Made by a program: the position numbers and the translations under genes
Assembly: GCA_014925825.1 (NCBI GenBank)
Contig: JACGCK010000236.1
Location: 1 to 64,000 of the forward strand
Origin: Pholiota molesta
Lineage: Eukaryota; Basidiomycota; Agaricomycetes; Agaricales; Strophariaceae
DNA length: 64,000 bases
Reading direction: 5' to 3'
Notes under the pieces: model-generated
What the model was told of the DNA's origin: nothing
Databases searched by the model: none
The model's input: only the letters and a program-made list of their open reading frames with translations
Shown here: piece by piece, positions 37,599 to 47,798 of the stretch
Layout: each line of letters opens with the position of its first letter
Position numbering within the stretch: the first letter of the stretch is position 1

Positions 37599-40500
37599 AT
37601 GGAGAAATCGGACTACGACAACGACGTCGGCCAACAGCTCCCAACGCTCTCTGCGCTTCCCCAGCTCGAGTCGCAACTCGATGAAAAGCACGACACGGGC
37701 TCCGACAGCATCGAGGCGGTCGATGAGAAGGCAGACTTTGCCTCCTCCCTTGACGGGGATGACAAGCCAGAATACCGCAACGGGGAGCCCGTTATCACTA
37801 CCGGCCGCGATGTATCACGCTTTGCAGTCGAGCTGCGCGACGACGGCGACAAGGCGCTCACTTTCCGATCTATTGTCCTCGGGACAGTGTTTGCGGGTAT
37901 GGGCTCCGCGCTCTGCCAGGTGAGTCCACAAGTCCCCATCCTTCCTAAAAGGGCCGGCCTATGGCGAACGGCATATATCGCGCGGCCCTGCATGAGGCGC
38001 CCATGACGCTAACTATCGCTACCTATTTTTGTCCCACTTAGATCTACCTCTTCAAGCCCGTCCAGATGTCGGTGTCAACGGTGTTCCTGCTTCTTTTGAT
38101 CTATAGTGTGGGCAACGCCTGGGCCAGATTCTTCCCAAAGCGCAGTTGGGTAGAGGGCACCCTCTTCCACCGTCTAGGTCCTATCTTCCAGGTCATCAAT
38201 CCTGGGCCATTCACTTTGAAAGAGGTGCGCCATTATTATGATGAAAAGGCAGAAGTCAACTGACGGGCAACTTTTACAGCATGTCGTGGCATCACTTGTG
38301 GCTTCCACAGCTGCAGGCGGTAGCTCCGCGGTGCAAAACTTCGCCGTACAAAGAGTAAGCTTGCCTAGATGACAGGATCGATGGAAGCTACCTAACATAC
38401 TTATCTTTTGTAGCTCTATTACGACACCAATGTAGAAGCGACAACTGCTGTCCTTGCAACATTCTCTACGGCATGTTTTGGGTCAGTTTTTGGAGCCCAG
38501 CCAATCACAGAAACAAGTTCTGACGATTCTCCTTCCCTGATAGGTATGGTCTGGTGGGACTTTTACGTCCTCTGACTGTGTACCCCTCTGAGATGGTTTA
38601 CTGGTCGGTATGTATTTTCGCTTCAAGTAAAATTTCTTCGTCCATATACTCCTTATTTACAGAATTTACCCACCATCTCGGTCTTCCAAGGTAATTAACT
38701 TTCATCGAATTCTACACCAGCTTCACTCTGACGTCTTACCCCAGTTTTACACTTTGACACTGCTGGTAATTTGAAGCGTGTTAAGCTCTTCTGGACGGCT
38801 TTCACCGCTATGTTCATCTACGAGATCATTCCTGCTTACATGTTCCCGCTCTTGAACGGTGTCAACATCTTCTGTCTCGCCAGCCAGAAAGCATCGCCCA
38901 AAACTGTGGACATCTTTACCAACCTTTTCGGTGGAGCAGACGGAAACGAAGGATTGGGTCTTTTGTCATTCTCTTTCGACTGGCAGTATATTGGGTCCAC
39001 GTAAGTGATTGTACACGCATATGTAAACCATTTCCCTTCTAAATATAAATTCACAGATTTATGAGTTATCCGCTCATCCAACAGGCAAATTCATGGATTG
39101 GATACACCTTCTGTTACATTATAATCATGGTAATCTACTATTCGAACACATGGAACGTAAGTTTTCATCGCAAGTCTCTTTCATCGCCAACCTCTCTTGC
39201 GAAAACTGACTATTATTCTAAGTCTTTGGCCTTCCCGATGTTGTCTACTTCCATATTTTCTTCGAATGGATCGATATACCACCAATCAGCCATCTTCGGA
39301 ACCCAATTCCAGCTCAATCAAACCGCGCTTGAGGAAGTTGGCCTCCCGGCACTGACAGGATCCAATGCTTGGGCCAATCTTACTGCGAATTTGGCTGTAA
39401 GTCAATTTATATGGAAGTCAAGGCTAGTTTTGTAAATCCATATCCTCTGAAGATCGGTGGCTTGGTTGCGCATGTGATACTGTTCTGGGGTCCATACGCC
39501 GTCGAGTCTTTCAAGCTTGCATACACCAGAACACAACCCGACCCCCATTATCAGGTACTCCTCTTGTTCTCCTAATTCCTAGAATACAGCGACTAACTGT
39601 ATATTCATTCCTAATATTATAGGCGATGAAGAAATACGATGAGGCACCATGGTACTGGTATGCCGCTCTTCTCCTGCTCTCCTTCTTTGCTGGTGCGCAT
39701 TTGTTTACTATCGCCGCCGCGCATCATTCATGCTAACATCTTCATCGCTTCAGGGTTGATTGTGGTCCTCAAGGGACAGACCACGCTCCCATGGTGGTCG
39801 TACATCGTTGCATTGATCCTCGGCGCCTTCGTCACAGTATGCCATGCCCACAAAGTTTTCTAATTAATACCAAAAGTAATGCACTTTCCTCCTCACAGCC
39901 TTTCTCGACGCTCTTATTTGCGCGTATGGGTAATGGTATCGCCACGAACCAGCTAATGAAGATGGTCGCAGGCGCGATCAACCCGGGTCGGCCTGTTGCT
40001 AATCTCTACGTGAGTATTGGCCATATGTTTTTGTTAGGCACACTGAATGCTCAACCAATATGTTATTAGTTTTCCATGTGGAGTCACGACGTTGTCGCTA
40101 CATCCATCAACCTTGCAGGAGACCTCAAGATGGGCCAGTATTTGAAGATCCCTCCCCGTGTCATGTTCTTGACGCAGGTGTGGGGCACCATCCTTGGTAT
40201 GTGAATTTCGTAGCTGATGATCGATGAAGGCAAGCAGCCTCTAAATAATTAAAACCCTTCTAATAGGTGCTGTGATCAACTACGGTAAGCTGCGTTGCTA
40301 CTAGAGCATCAGATATGGATACTGAAGTTATCTTTCAGTGGTCATGGTTTCCGTCGTAGATGCGCAACGTGAAATTCTTTTGGACCCAATCGGAACAAAT
40401 GTCTGGAGTGGACAGGTGCCCCAAAGCTTGAACAGCGCCGCCGTCACCTGGTCGCTGGCTAAAGAGCTTTATGGATTTAACGGTCCATATTGGACGATCC

Positions 40501-41081
40501 CGATGGCATTGGTCTTTGGCATGGTACCTACGACAATCCAATGGCTCATCAACAAGGTAAATGCCATATTCTGGCCTTATTAGTTTACACAATTTGCGAA
40601 GAAAGAAAATGCTAATTCATTATTTCTGTAGCGTTGGCCCAAGATCGGACCAGTCACAGTCAACACCATTATGTTACCTATCATTTATCAGGTGCGCAGA
40701 GCTAACGAGAAAACATCGAATGCAAATCTAATCGTTTCTTTTGCGCAGGGATCCTCTTGGATGTCTGCCGGAGTCAATTCCACTATTACGTCCTCTATCA
40801 TTGTCGGTCTTGTCTCTCAGCTATGGCTGAGGAGGTATCATCCTGGGTGGTACAAGAAGTATAACTACATTCTCGGTGGTGCGCTCGATGGTGGCGCTCA
40901 GGTCATGATCTTTGTCCTTTCTTTTGCTGTCTTTGGGGCTTCAGGAAAGGGGAAACCATTCCCAACTGTAAGGCAATTTCCGCTGTTCGTCGAATGCCAG
41001 GCTAATGTGTATTCGTAGTGGGCAGGAAATCCAGGAGTCGGAAATGTTGATTATTGTAACGGAAATGGTGCTTTGGATTGA
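37599..41081 (+). CDS. Oligopeptide transporter, OPT family
   Basis: Nineteen exons with eighteen short introns (51-122 bp) chain in phase to 779 residues. OPT proteins import small peptides (typically 3-5 residues, including glutathione) with protons across the plasma membrane. Visible marks are an acidic disordered N-terminus of about 90 residues, then 12 or more hydrophobic segments. Conserved blocks include NPGPFTLKEHVVASLVAST, LYYDTNVEATTAVLATFS, SYPLIQQANSWIGY, INPGRPVANLYFSMWSHD, the family signature GQYLKIPPRVMF, and the end PTWAGNPGVGNVDYC. Exon 15 is only 18 bp (40267-40284). The first exon is 37599-37919 and the last is 41019-41081. Nothing is missing, so the gene is presumably functional. 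Confidence 0.95.
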
Positions 41082-41464
41082 TTGTTTATTTCTGAGGGTT
41101 TATTGGGCTATTCATGAATGTATGACGAGAAGAAATAATAAAATAATCATTTCATACATAGTTGTTAAGTATCGAGAATCGATTATGCTCCCCAAAAAGA
41201 AAGAAAAAAAAAAGGTGAGGTAATAAGTGCTACAGGAATTTGAAGCAATATGTCGAGAATTATAGAAGCGGTGTGATCTAGCAAAGGATGTATCCAAGCA
41301 ATGTACGTGTCTATTAGGCCATGTATGTGTTGCAATCGAAGTCACCTGGAATTGATATATGCCTTATAATCATCTTTTTCATGGAGATTTGATTTGTACA
41401 TATGATAACAGTTCATTACAATGGTACCACCGCTTTCAAGATTTCCTGCTCGATCGCCCGACCC
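41082..41464. other. Former 3' end of the dehydrogenase gene plus OPT 3' flank
   Basis: Read on the minus strand, the last about 50 bases before the target duplication continue the coding frame of the gene at 46610-47798 for 16 codons and then stop (TAA near 41417). See the finding on the severed dehydrogenase. Confidence 0.6.
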
Positions 41465-41469
41465 AATCC
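41465..41469. repeat. Target-site duplication, left
   Basis: AATCC directly before the 5' LTR. The same five bases follow the 3' LTR at 46623-46627. Confidence 0.92.
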
Positions 41470-41717
41470 TGTTGCGATACGACTTAGCCATACATTAGAT
41501 ACATTAGACATCACATACATTAGACACACATGAATTACCGAGTACGGACTATTTAGCACTAGTTACATAATCGTAGTCTACATCACCTAGGATTCCAGGT
41601 CATCGTCTCTCTAACGTTGACCATTGAATCCTAGGTAAATTACTTACTCTCTCACTTAATATACTCTAACGTTGACCATTGAATCCTAGCTCAACTCCTC
41701 TCCGCTACCCTCCAATA
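41470..41717 (+). repeat. 5' LTR, 248 bp
   Basis: Begins TGTTGCGATACGAC and ends CCCTCCAATA. Contains an internal repeat CTAACGTTGACCATTGAATC (twice, about 41611 and 41663) and a CATACATTAGA repeat. As far as I can read, it is identical to 46375-46622. It should hold the element's promoter and the polyadenylation signals. Confidence 0.95.
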
Positions 41718-41735
41718 GGTTATGGGCCCCGGAGC
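41718..41735 (+). other. Primer-binding site, half-tRNA type
   Basis: GGTTATGGGCCCC directly follows the LTR. It is complementary, apart from one position, to the anticodon stem and loop of initiator methionine tRNA (GGGCTCATAACC). That fits copia-type priming from an internally cleaved tRNA fragment rather than from the tRNA 3' end. Confidence 0.6.
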
Positions 41736-41817
41736 ATAAAATAGGAGTTACAAGGTTCACTGCGTCAAGTTCACGCTCCCAAAGAGCATCCCTATCTTCC
41801 TCACCACCTAAACCACC

Positions 41818-44800
41818 ATGCCTGCTTTCGACTCATCTAAGAAAAGCTTCGACAATCTCACGGGAAACCCAAGTAACTATACGGCATGGAGCGAGAACAT
41901 GGAATCCTTCCTAAAGACACGCCGGGAATGGATCTTCGTCCTGGGAAGGAATCCCGAACCGGAGTTTGCAGATGTCGACAATCCCACACGCCAGGAGAGA
42001 GTCGACCACATGGAATGGCAGCAGGCACGCGACTCCACCACCGGCGCCATATGGCTTTGCATCGACGACTCCCAAAAGGATCACATACGTGATTGTCGAG
42101 ATGACCCAGAGGCTATGTGGGACCGACTAAAGGAGCTACATCTTCAACGCAAGCCTGGGCCGCGCTTCAATGCATACGACGCCTTCTTCAACCTCAGAAA
42201 AGAAGATAACGAGAGCTTGACCGAGCTTACAGGTCGGGTTACACGTTCTATGGCTGCCATTAAAGCTCTTCGCCCCTCTCATTTCGGCCTCCAACAACTC
42301 GACGAAGAACTCCAATGCATGGCCCTCATCCGTGCACTTCCTTCCGAGTACAACGGCTTCGTCACTTCCCTCTTCCTACTCGACAAACTCAGCCTCTCTA
42401 GCCTCCGTGCTGCATTCCAGAATCAGGAAAACAACACCCAACTCCGAGACGGCCCGTCGTCCAAAGCTGCAGTCGCAATGAAGGCCTCCACATCAACTTC
42501 CGCCACCCTTGCCGAACTTCTATGCAACTGGTGCGAGCGCAAAGGTCACATCGAGGATAATTGTTACACGAAGAAATACTCACAGGCTCGCGATCGAAAG
42601 AATGCCGTTAACAACAAAGGCAAAGGAAAGGCAAAAGGAAACAACGGCGAATCAAAGAGCGAGAAAGGTGCATTAGCGGAAACTCAGCCAAACGAGGAAA
42701 CCGCAAGCCTAGCAAGTATTGACCCCTCCTCTCCGGCATCATCTGACTGGAATACCGATACAGGCGCTTCTCGTAACATGACACCTCATCGCTCTTGGTT
42801 CAAAATGTACACACCTCATGTTGTCCCCATCCGCCTAGCAGATGATTCATACATCTATTCCGAAGGATTAGGGTCCGTTGTATTCTGGCCAAGACAGAAG
42901 GATGGAAAGGCAATGGATGGTGTCGAGTTTCACGATGTCCTTCATGTACCCGCATTACGAAACAATCTTTTATCCCCGTTCCATCTCACTCGTGAAAAGG
43001 GCTACTCTGTCAGTATCGCAGATACCACTGTTGATTTCCTGCATGGTGGAAAGGTTCGCTTTTCAGCTGATATCACACCCAACAACATTGGCTATCTCAG
43101 AGGAAAGACACAAATCTTTGATTCTCACTCAGCCACTCCTGTTGCAAATTTCTCAACTACAGGCAGTACATGTCCTATGAACCTCAGCCTCTGGCATCGG
43201 CGTTGTGGTCACATATCTCTGGACACTATTCGTGGAATGATCGAGAAGAACTTGGTTACAGGAATTAAATGCACATCACTTACACCCTCAGACCCCATTT
43301 GCGAGCCATGTATTGCAGGCAAACATCATCGTCACAATGTTCCTAAGACACCTCACATACCTCACCAAATCAAGCTTGCTCGAGTCTACTCTGATCTCAA
43401 GGGTCCTATGTCAGTTTCGACACCAGAAGGTTACAGATACTGGGTCACTTTCATCTGCGATTCCTCACGATTCTGGGCAGTCTTTCCTCTCAGACTAAAA
43501 AGTGATGCTCTAAATGCTTTCAAAGTCTATAAAGCCTACGCAGAGAATGCCAATCCAGGACTACACATTATCGAGTTCCAGGATGACGAAGGAGGTGAAT
43601 ACTCAGGAAAACTTTTCGAGCAGTACTGTCAGGAGCATGGAATTCAGAGGCGCCACACAGAAACTGATGAAGCTTACCAAAATGGTGTCGCAGAACGTGC
43701 TAATCGCACAATCATTGAAGGATGTGAAACCCTGCTGGCTGAGGCCAAACTACCTGGTTCCTTCTGGTGGCGTGCAGTCGCAGCATTTGTACATGTCAGA
43801 AATCGATGCCCAACACGTTCCCTTCCAAACACCACACCATTCACTCAGTGGTCTGGACAAAAGCCAAACCTGTCTTACCTTCGCATTTTTGGCTCCCTAG
43901 CATATGTCCTCATCCGCAAGAACAAGCGTACCAACCTCCAATCACACGCCATGAAATGCATCTTCATTGGATATGCCTCCGGAAAAAAGGCTTGGGCATT
44001 CTACAATCCCCAAACACAGAAATTCATCGAGTCTAGCCATGCCATCTTCGATGAACGCGTTTTTCCTGGAAACACAAAGAACTTAATCAATCCTTTCGGC
44101 GAACTCAAGATACATCTAAAATCTCCCACCAAAATTCAAGGTCCAGGGGGAGCTTCTGGCAATTGCAAACATCCCGAGATACCTCATCGAGGGGGAGTAA
44201 TGCCTTCCGACTCTGCATCTCCTGATCCAAACAATAGTTCAGTATCATCATCACCTGAAGCAACTGGAATCTTACCTCCACTATCACCCGAACTTCCTGC
44301 GATTGAAACTCCCTTTGGCTCTCCTCTGACCGAACTCCCTGATTTGCCTGATTCACCACCTCCGCCATCACCATCACCACCTCAAAGCCCACCTCGTGCC
44401 TTATTTGAGCCCAAATTCGGTAAAAATGGCCTTATTATCTCGGAACCTAATACTGGACGTGGTCATCGTCAGCAAGCACAACAGAATAAACCACCATGGA
44501 ATTACCATGGCACCTGGAAAGCTCCTGAAACCACACCTGAAGAGACACCATCATCACCTCATATTGAAAGTGAAGATGAAGACATTACCAAACCTGCCGA
44601 AACATCACCTCACCTGAGCAATGAGCAAATCTTAGCAGGAATGAGTTTCGTTGACTGTGGAGAAGACCCAGAAGGAGGATATCTTACCCTCTCCGAAGCC
44701 CTAGATGCTGCATTTCAATGCCGCATTGAACATGCTTTCAAAGCCACCCCACATGACAATGAACCACGGACACTCGCCGAAGCTCTTGCCCGACCCGAAG

Positions 44801-46344
44801 CCGAAGCTGCCATGTGGTATCAAGCAGCACTTGACGAAATGGATTCTCTTATTGAGAACGGCGTTTTCGAGCTTGTAAAGTTGCCCCCTGGCCGAAAAGC
44901 AATTGGCAGTCGATGGGTCTTCAAGATTAAACGGGATGCTGCAGGACTTGTTGAGCGATATAAAGCACGGCTAGTGGCAAAAGGTTACTCACAACGGCCA
45001 GGCTTCGATTACTCTGAGACATTCTCTCCAACACCAAAGTGGGCGACAATCCGAGCCATCCTCGCCTACGCTGCACTGAATGATCTTGAAATCTGGAGTG
45101 TCGACATCTCGTCTGCGTTTCTCAATGGCGAACTTGACGATCTTGTCTTTATGCAAGAACCAGAAGGTTTTGAGACATCGGACCGGTCCTGGGCTCTACG
45201 CTTACGACGATCGCTCTACGGTCTAAAACAAGCAGGACGTGAATGGCACAAGAAACTTCACGGGGTATTAGTAGGCATAGGATTTACCCGGGTACGCTGC
45301 GAACACAGCGTCTGGGTTTACGGACGTGATTCCGATGCAACCCGCATCATTGTACCTGTCTTCGTTGACGACATGACAATCACTGCAAAAGATTCAGCTG
45401 CTATCCGACAAGTCATAAAAGAACTGGAGACTCACTTCAAACTTCGTGATCTCGGAGAAACCCAATTTCTCCTTGGAGTCAAGATCGAGCGCAATCGAGA
45501 GGAGCGATCCCTCTCGCTTTCACAGCGACAATATATCCTCGACATTCTTGAGCGTGCAAATATGTCGGATTGCAATCCAGTCACAACACCACTAGACCCT
45601 AACATCACCTTATCAGCCCTCATGTCACCATCCACCAAAGAAGAACGAGAACAAATGAAGAATATACCTTACATCAACATCTTGGGTGCAATTGCATACT
45701 TAGCCATTGCAACGAGGCTAGACCTTGCGTATGCAATCAGTGTTCTCTCTCGCTTCAGCAAGAATCCTGGTATGGCTCATTGGGCAGCACTAAAACGTGT
45801 TCTTCGTTATCTAAAGGGCACTCTCGATGTGAAACTTCGATACGCACCAGACCCAACAACCGACGAACTCTTTACTTCATACAGTGATGCTGATCATGGA
45901 GGAAACCCAGATAACGGACGTTCTACAAGCGGCATTGTGATCAAAATGGGGACAGGTGCTATCAGTTGGATGAGCCGCTTACAGTCCTTCGTAACAATTT
46001 CGACGACAGAAGCCGAGTTCGTCGCAGCAGTCTCTGCAGGACAAGAAATCCTATGGCTTCGTCATCTGTTCACTGAGTTGGGACTAGTTATCAACTCACC
46101 TTCAACATTACACATCGACAATATGTCTGCCTTATCTGTCGCCCGCAATCCTGAACATCATGGTCGTATGAAACACCTCGACCTGAGGTTTTACTGGCTT
46201 CGAGACGAGATTGAGAAAGGGACAATCCGCGTACAACACATATCAACTGATAAGATGCCTGCTGACGCGCTTACCAAAAGTCTCCCACGGCAAAAACTCA
46301 TCGAAATGCTGCCTATGTTAGGACTCATCAACACTAATATTTAG
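41818..46344 (+). CDS. Ty1/copia gag-pol polyprotein
   Basis: One uninterrupted frame of 1508 codons starting MPAFDSSKKSFDNLTGNPSN. Gag includes a CCHC zinc knuckle (CNWCERKGHIEDNC, about residue 238). The aspartic protease has DTGAS (about residue 317). The integrase has the HHCC finger (LWHRRCGHISLD...CEPCIAGKH) and the DDE core (YSDLKGP, FQDDEGGEY, NGVAERANR). The reverse transcriptase has AIGSRWVFKIKRD and FVDDM in place of the common YVDD. RNase H has YSDADHGG, STTEAEF and HIDNMSA, and the usual ending KHLDLRFYWLRDEI...ADALTKSLPR. A proline/serine-rich linker of about 180 residues separates integrase and RT. No inactivating change was found. Confidence 0.97.
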   Translation: MPAFDSSKKSFDNLTGNPSNYTAWSENMESFLKTRREWIFVLGRNPEPEFADVDNPTRQERVDHMEWQQARDSTTGAIWLCIDDSQKDHIRDCRDDPEAMWDRLKELHLQRKPGPRFNAYDAFFNLRKEDNESLTELTGRVTRSMAAIKALRPSHFGLQQLDEELQCMALIRALPSEYNGFVTSLFLLDKLSLSSLRAAFQNQENNTQLRDGPSSKAAVAMKASTSTSATLAELLCNWCERKGHIEDNCYTKKYSQARDRKNAVNNKGKGKAKGNNGESKSEKGALAETQPNEETASLASIDPSSPASSDWNTDTGASRNMTPHRSWFKMYTPHVVPIRLADDSYIYSEGLGSVVFWPRQKDGKAMDGVEFHDVLHVPALRNNLLSPFHLTREKGYSVSIADTTVDFLHGGKVRFSADITPNNIGYLRGKTQIFDSHSATPVANFSTTGSTCPMNLSLWHRRCGHISLDTIRGMIEKNLVTGIKCTSLTPSDPICEPCIAGKHHRHNVPKTPHIPHQIKLARVYSDLKGPMSVSTPEGYRYWVTFICDSSRFWAVFPLRLKSDALNAFKVYKAYAENANPGLHIIEFQDDEGGEYSGKLFEQYCQEHGIQRRHTETDEAYQNGVAERANRTIIEGCETLLAEAKLPGSFWWRAVAAFVHVRNRCPTRSLPNTTPFTQWSGQKPNLSYLRIFGSLAYVLIRKNKRTNLQSHAMKCIFIGYASGKKAWAFYNPQTQKFIESSHAIFDERVFPGNTKNLINPFGELKIHLKSPTKIQGPGGASGNCKHPEIPHRGGVMPSDSASPDPNNSSVSSSPEATGILPPLSPELPAIETPFGSPLTELPDLPDSPPPPSPSPPQSPPRALFEPKFGKNGLIISEPNTGRGHRQQAQQNKPPWNYHGTWKAPETTPEETPSSPHIESEDEDITKPAETSPHLSNEQILAGMSFVDCGEDPEGGYLTLSEALDAAFQCRIEHAFKATPHDNEPRTLAEALARPEAEAAMWYQAALDEMDSLIENGVFELVKLPPGRKAIGSRWVFKIKRDAAGLVERYKARLVAKGYSQRPGFDYSETFSPTPKWATIRAILAYAALNDLEIWSVDISSAFLNGELDDLVFMQEPEGFETSDRSWALRLRRSLYGLKQAGREWHKKLHGVLVGIGFTRVRCEHSVWVYGRDSDATRIIVPVFVDDMTITAKDSAAIRQVIKELETHFKLRDLGETQFLLGVKIERNREERSLSLSQRQYILDILERANMSDCNPVTTPLDPNITLSALMSPSTKEEREQMKNIPYINILGAIAYLAIATRLDLAYAISVLSRFSKNPGMAHWAALKRVLRYLKGTLDVKLRYAPDPTTDELFTSYSDADHGGNPDNGRSTSGIVIKMGTGAISWMSRLQSFVTISTTEAEFVAAVSAGQEILWLRHLFTELGLVINSPSTLHIDNMSALSVARNPEHHGRMKHLDLRFYWLRDEIEKGTIRVQHISTDKMPADALTKSLPRQKLIEMLPMLGLINTNI

Positions 46345-46365
46345 ACATTTATCATATGGCTAGTC

Positions 46366-46374
46366 GAGGGGGAG
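46366..46374 (+). other. Polypurine tract
   Basis: GAGGGGGAG lies directly against the 3' LTR. It is the expected primer for plus-strand synthesis. Confidence 0.8.
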
Positions 46375-46622
46375 TGTTGCGATACGACTTAGCCATACAT
46401 TAGATACATTAGACATCACATACATTAGACACACATGAATTACCGAGTACGGACTATTTAGCACTAGTTACATAATCGTAGTCTACATCACCTAGGATTC
46501 CAGGTCATCGTCTCTCTAACGTTGACCATTGAATCCTAGGTAAATTACTTACTCTCTCACTTAATATACTCTAACGTTGACCATTGAATCCTAGCTCAAC
46601 TCCTCTCCGCTACCCTCCAATA
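46375..46622 (+). repeat. 3' LTR, 248 bp
   Basis: Same sequence as 41470-41717. Its last bases now supply, on the minus strand, the final codons and stop of the disrupted dehydrogenase frame. Confidence 0.95.
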
Positions 46623-47798
46623 AATCCCTCTGTTGTCCCTCTCCCGTGCATATCCGGAGTCAGTAAGTCAGATTCTCCACGTAGTTGCGCGTCTTTAGCT
46701 TCCTTGAGAACTTTCTCAATAGCGCTCATAACAGCGCTTGCAGCATCCCTTTCTCCCAAATGATCCAACATCATCTGGCCCGCCCAAATCATACCAATAG
46801 GATTTGCAATGCCTTTTCCAGCGATATCCGGCGCACTGCCATGGACGGGCTCGAAGAGGCTGGGCATCCAGTCTTTCGTGGAATTCCCCCGCTTTGCAGA
46901 AGGATTAAGATTCGCGGAGGGTGCGATGCCTATGGTGCCAGTACACGCTGGGCCAAGATCAGACAGAATGTCGCCAAAGAGATTAGAGCCCACGACGACG
47001 TCGAAGATGTGGGGTCTCTGGACAAAGTGTGCGCAAAGAATGTCGATGTGGTATTTCTCAACCTTGATATCGGGATATTCTTTCCCAATCGCCTCGACAC
47101 GTTCATCCCAATAGGGCATGGTGATAGAGATGCCATTCGACTTCGTTGCGGAAGTCAACTTCTTGGCCGGCCGGCTCCTAGCGAGCTCGAAAGCGTAGCG
47201 CACCACCCTGTCAACGCCGATCCTAGTGAACACTGTGTTTTGGATGACCGTTTCGCGCTCTGTGCCCTCGAAGATTTTCCCGCCGATGGAACTGTATTCG
47301 CCCTCAGTATTCTCTCTGACTGTCACGAAGTCGATTGGTTTTCCTTCGCGATTGGCGAGAGGTGATGTTACACCAGGGATGAGGCGACAGGGCCGTAGGT
47401 TTATGTATTGGTCGAACTCTCGACGGAATAGTAATAAACTTCCCCACAAGGAGATATGGTCGGGAACCGTGGCGGGATCGCCAACTAATCGATATTCAAT
47501 ATTCGGTGCCTCTAAAAGCAATTCTCAAAGAAACATTCTTACCTGCTCCAAAGTATATCGCATCGCAGGCTTGCAGCAGCTGCTTCCAGTCGTCTGGGAG
47601 CATTTTACCATGCTGATGATAGTAAGTACACGATGCCCAAGAGTACTGCCGCCATTCAAGGTGAAATCCGAAGACTTTGCTGGCTGCCTCCAAGCAACGC
47701 AAGGCTGGAGGCATAACCTCGACACCGATGCCATCTCCTGGAAGGACTGCAATGGTATAGGAGCGGGTGGGAGACATTGAAGTCGTGGGCTCCCGCAT
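46610..47798 (-). CDS. Tartrate/D-malate dehydrogenase-type enzyme, C-terminus cut by a retrotransposon
   Basis: Two exons (complement of 46610-47484 and 47543-47798, intron 58 bp) give 376 residues. The protein belongs to the isocitrate/isopropylmalate dehydrogenase superfamily, NAD-dependent beta-decarboxylating enzymes. It is closest by motif to tartrate dehydrogenase/decarboxylase (TtuC) and D-malate dehydrogenase: YTIAVLPGDGIGVEV, FGAVGDPATVPDHISLWG, VRENTEGEYSSIGG, SATKSNGISITMPYWDERV, VGSNLFGDILSDLG and SLFEPVHGSAPDIAGKGIANP. Catalytic lysine, aspartates and cofactor loop are all present. After LLTPDMHGRGTTEG the copia 3' LTR takes over and adds FIGG before a stop. About 16 original residues are lost. 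They pack at the end of the large domain in the family, so activity may or may not survive. Confidence 0.88.
46623..46627. repeat. Target-site duplication, right
   Basis: AATCC, matching 41465-41469. Confidence 0.92.

Larger units (their letters stand above)
41470..46622 (+). mobile_element. Complete Ty1/copia LTR retrotransposon
   Basis: A 5153-bp element: LTR, primer-binding site, one gag-pol frame, polypurine tract, LTR, bounded by AATCC target duplications. The order protease, integrase, reverse transcriptase, RNase H marks it as Ty1/copia (Pseudoviridae-like). I see no difference between the two LTRs and no stop or frameshift in the polyprotein, so the insertion is very young and the element may still move. 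It is inserted antisense to the dehydrogenase gene at 46610-47798. Confidence 0.97.

Noticed and set aside
46375..46622. A possible second, solo LTR insertion at the dehydrogenase 3' end
   Set aside because: It is the 3' LTR of the complete element; the AATCC duplications bracket exactly one full insertion.
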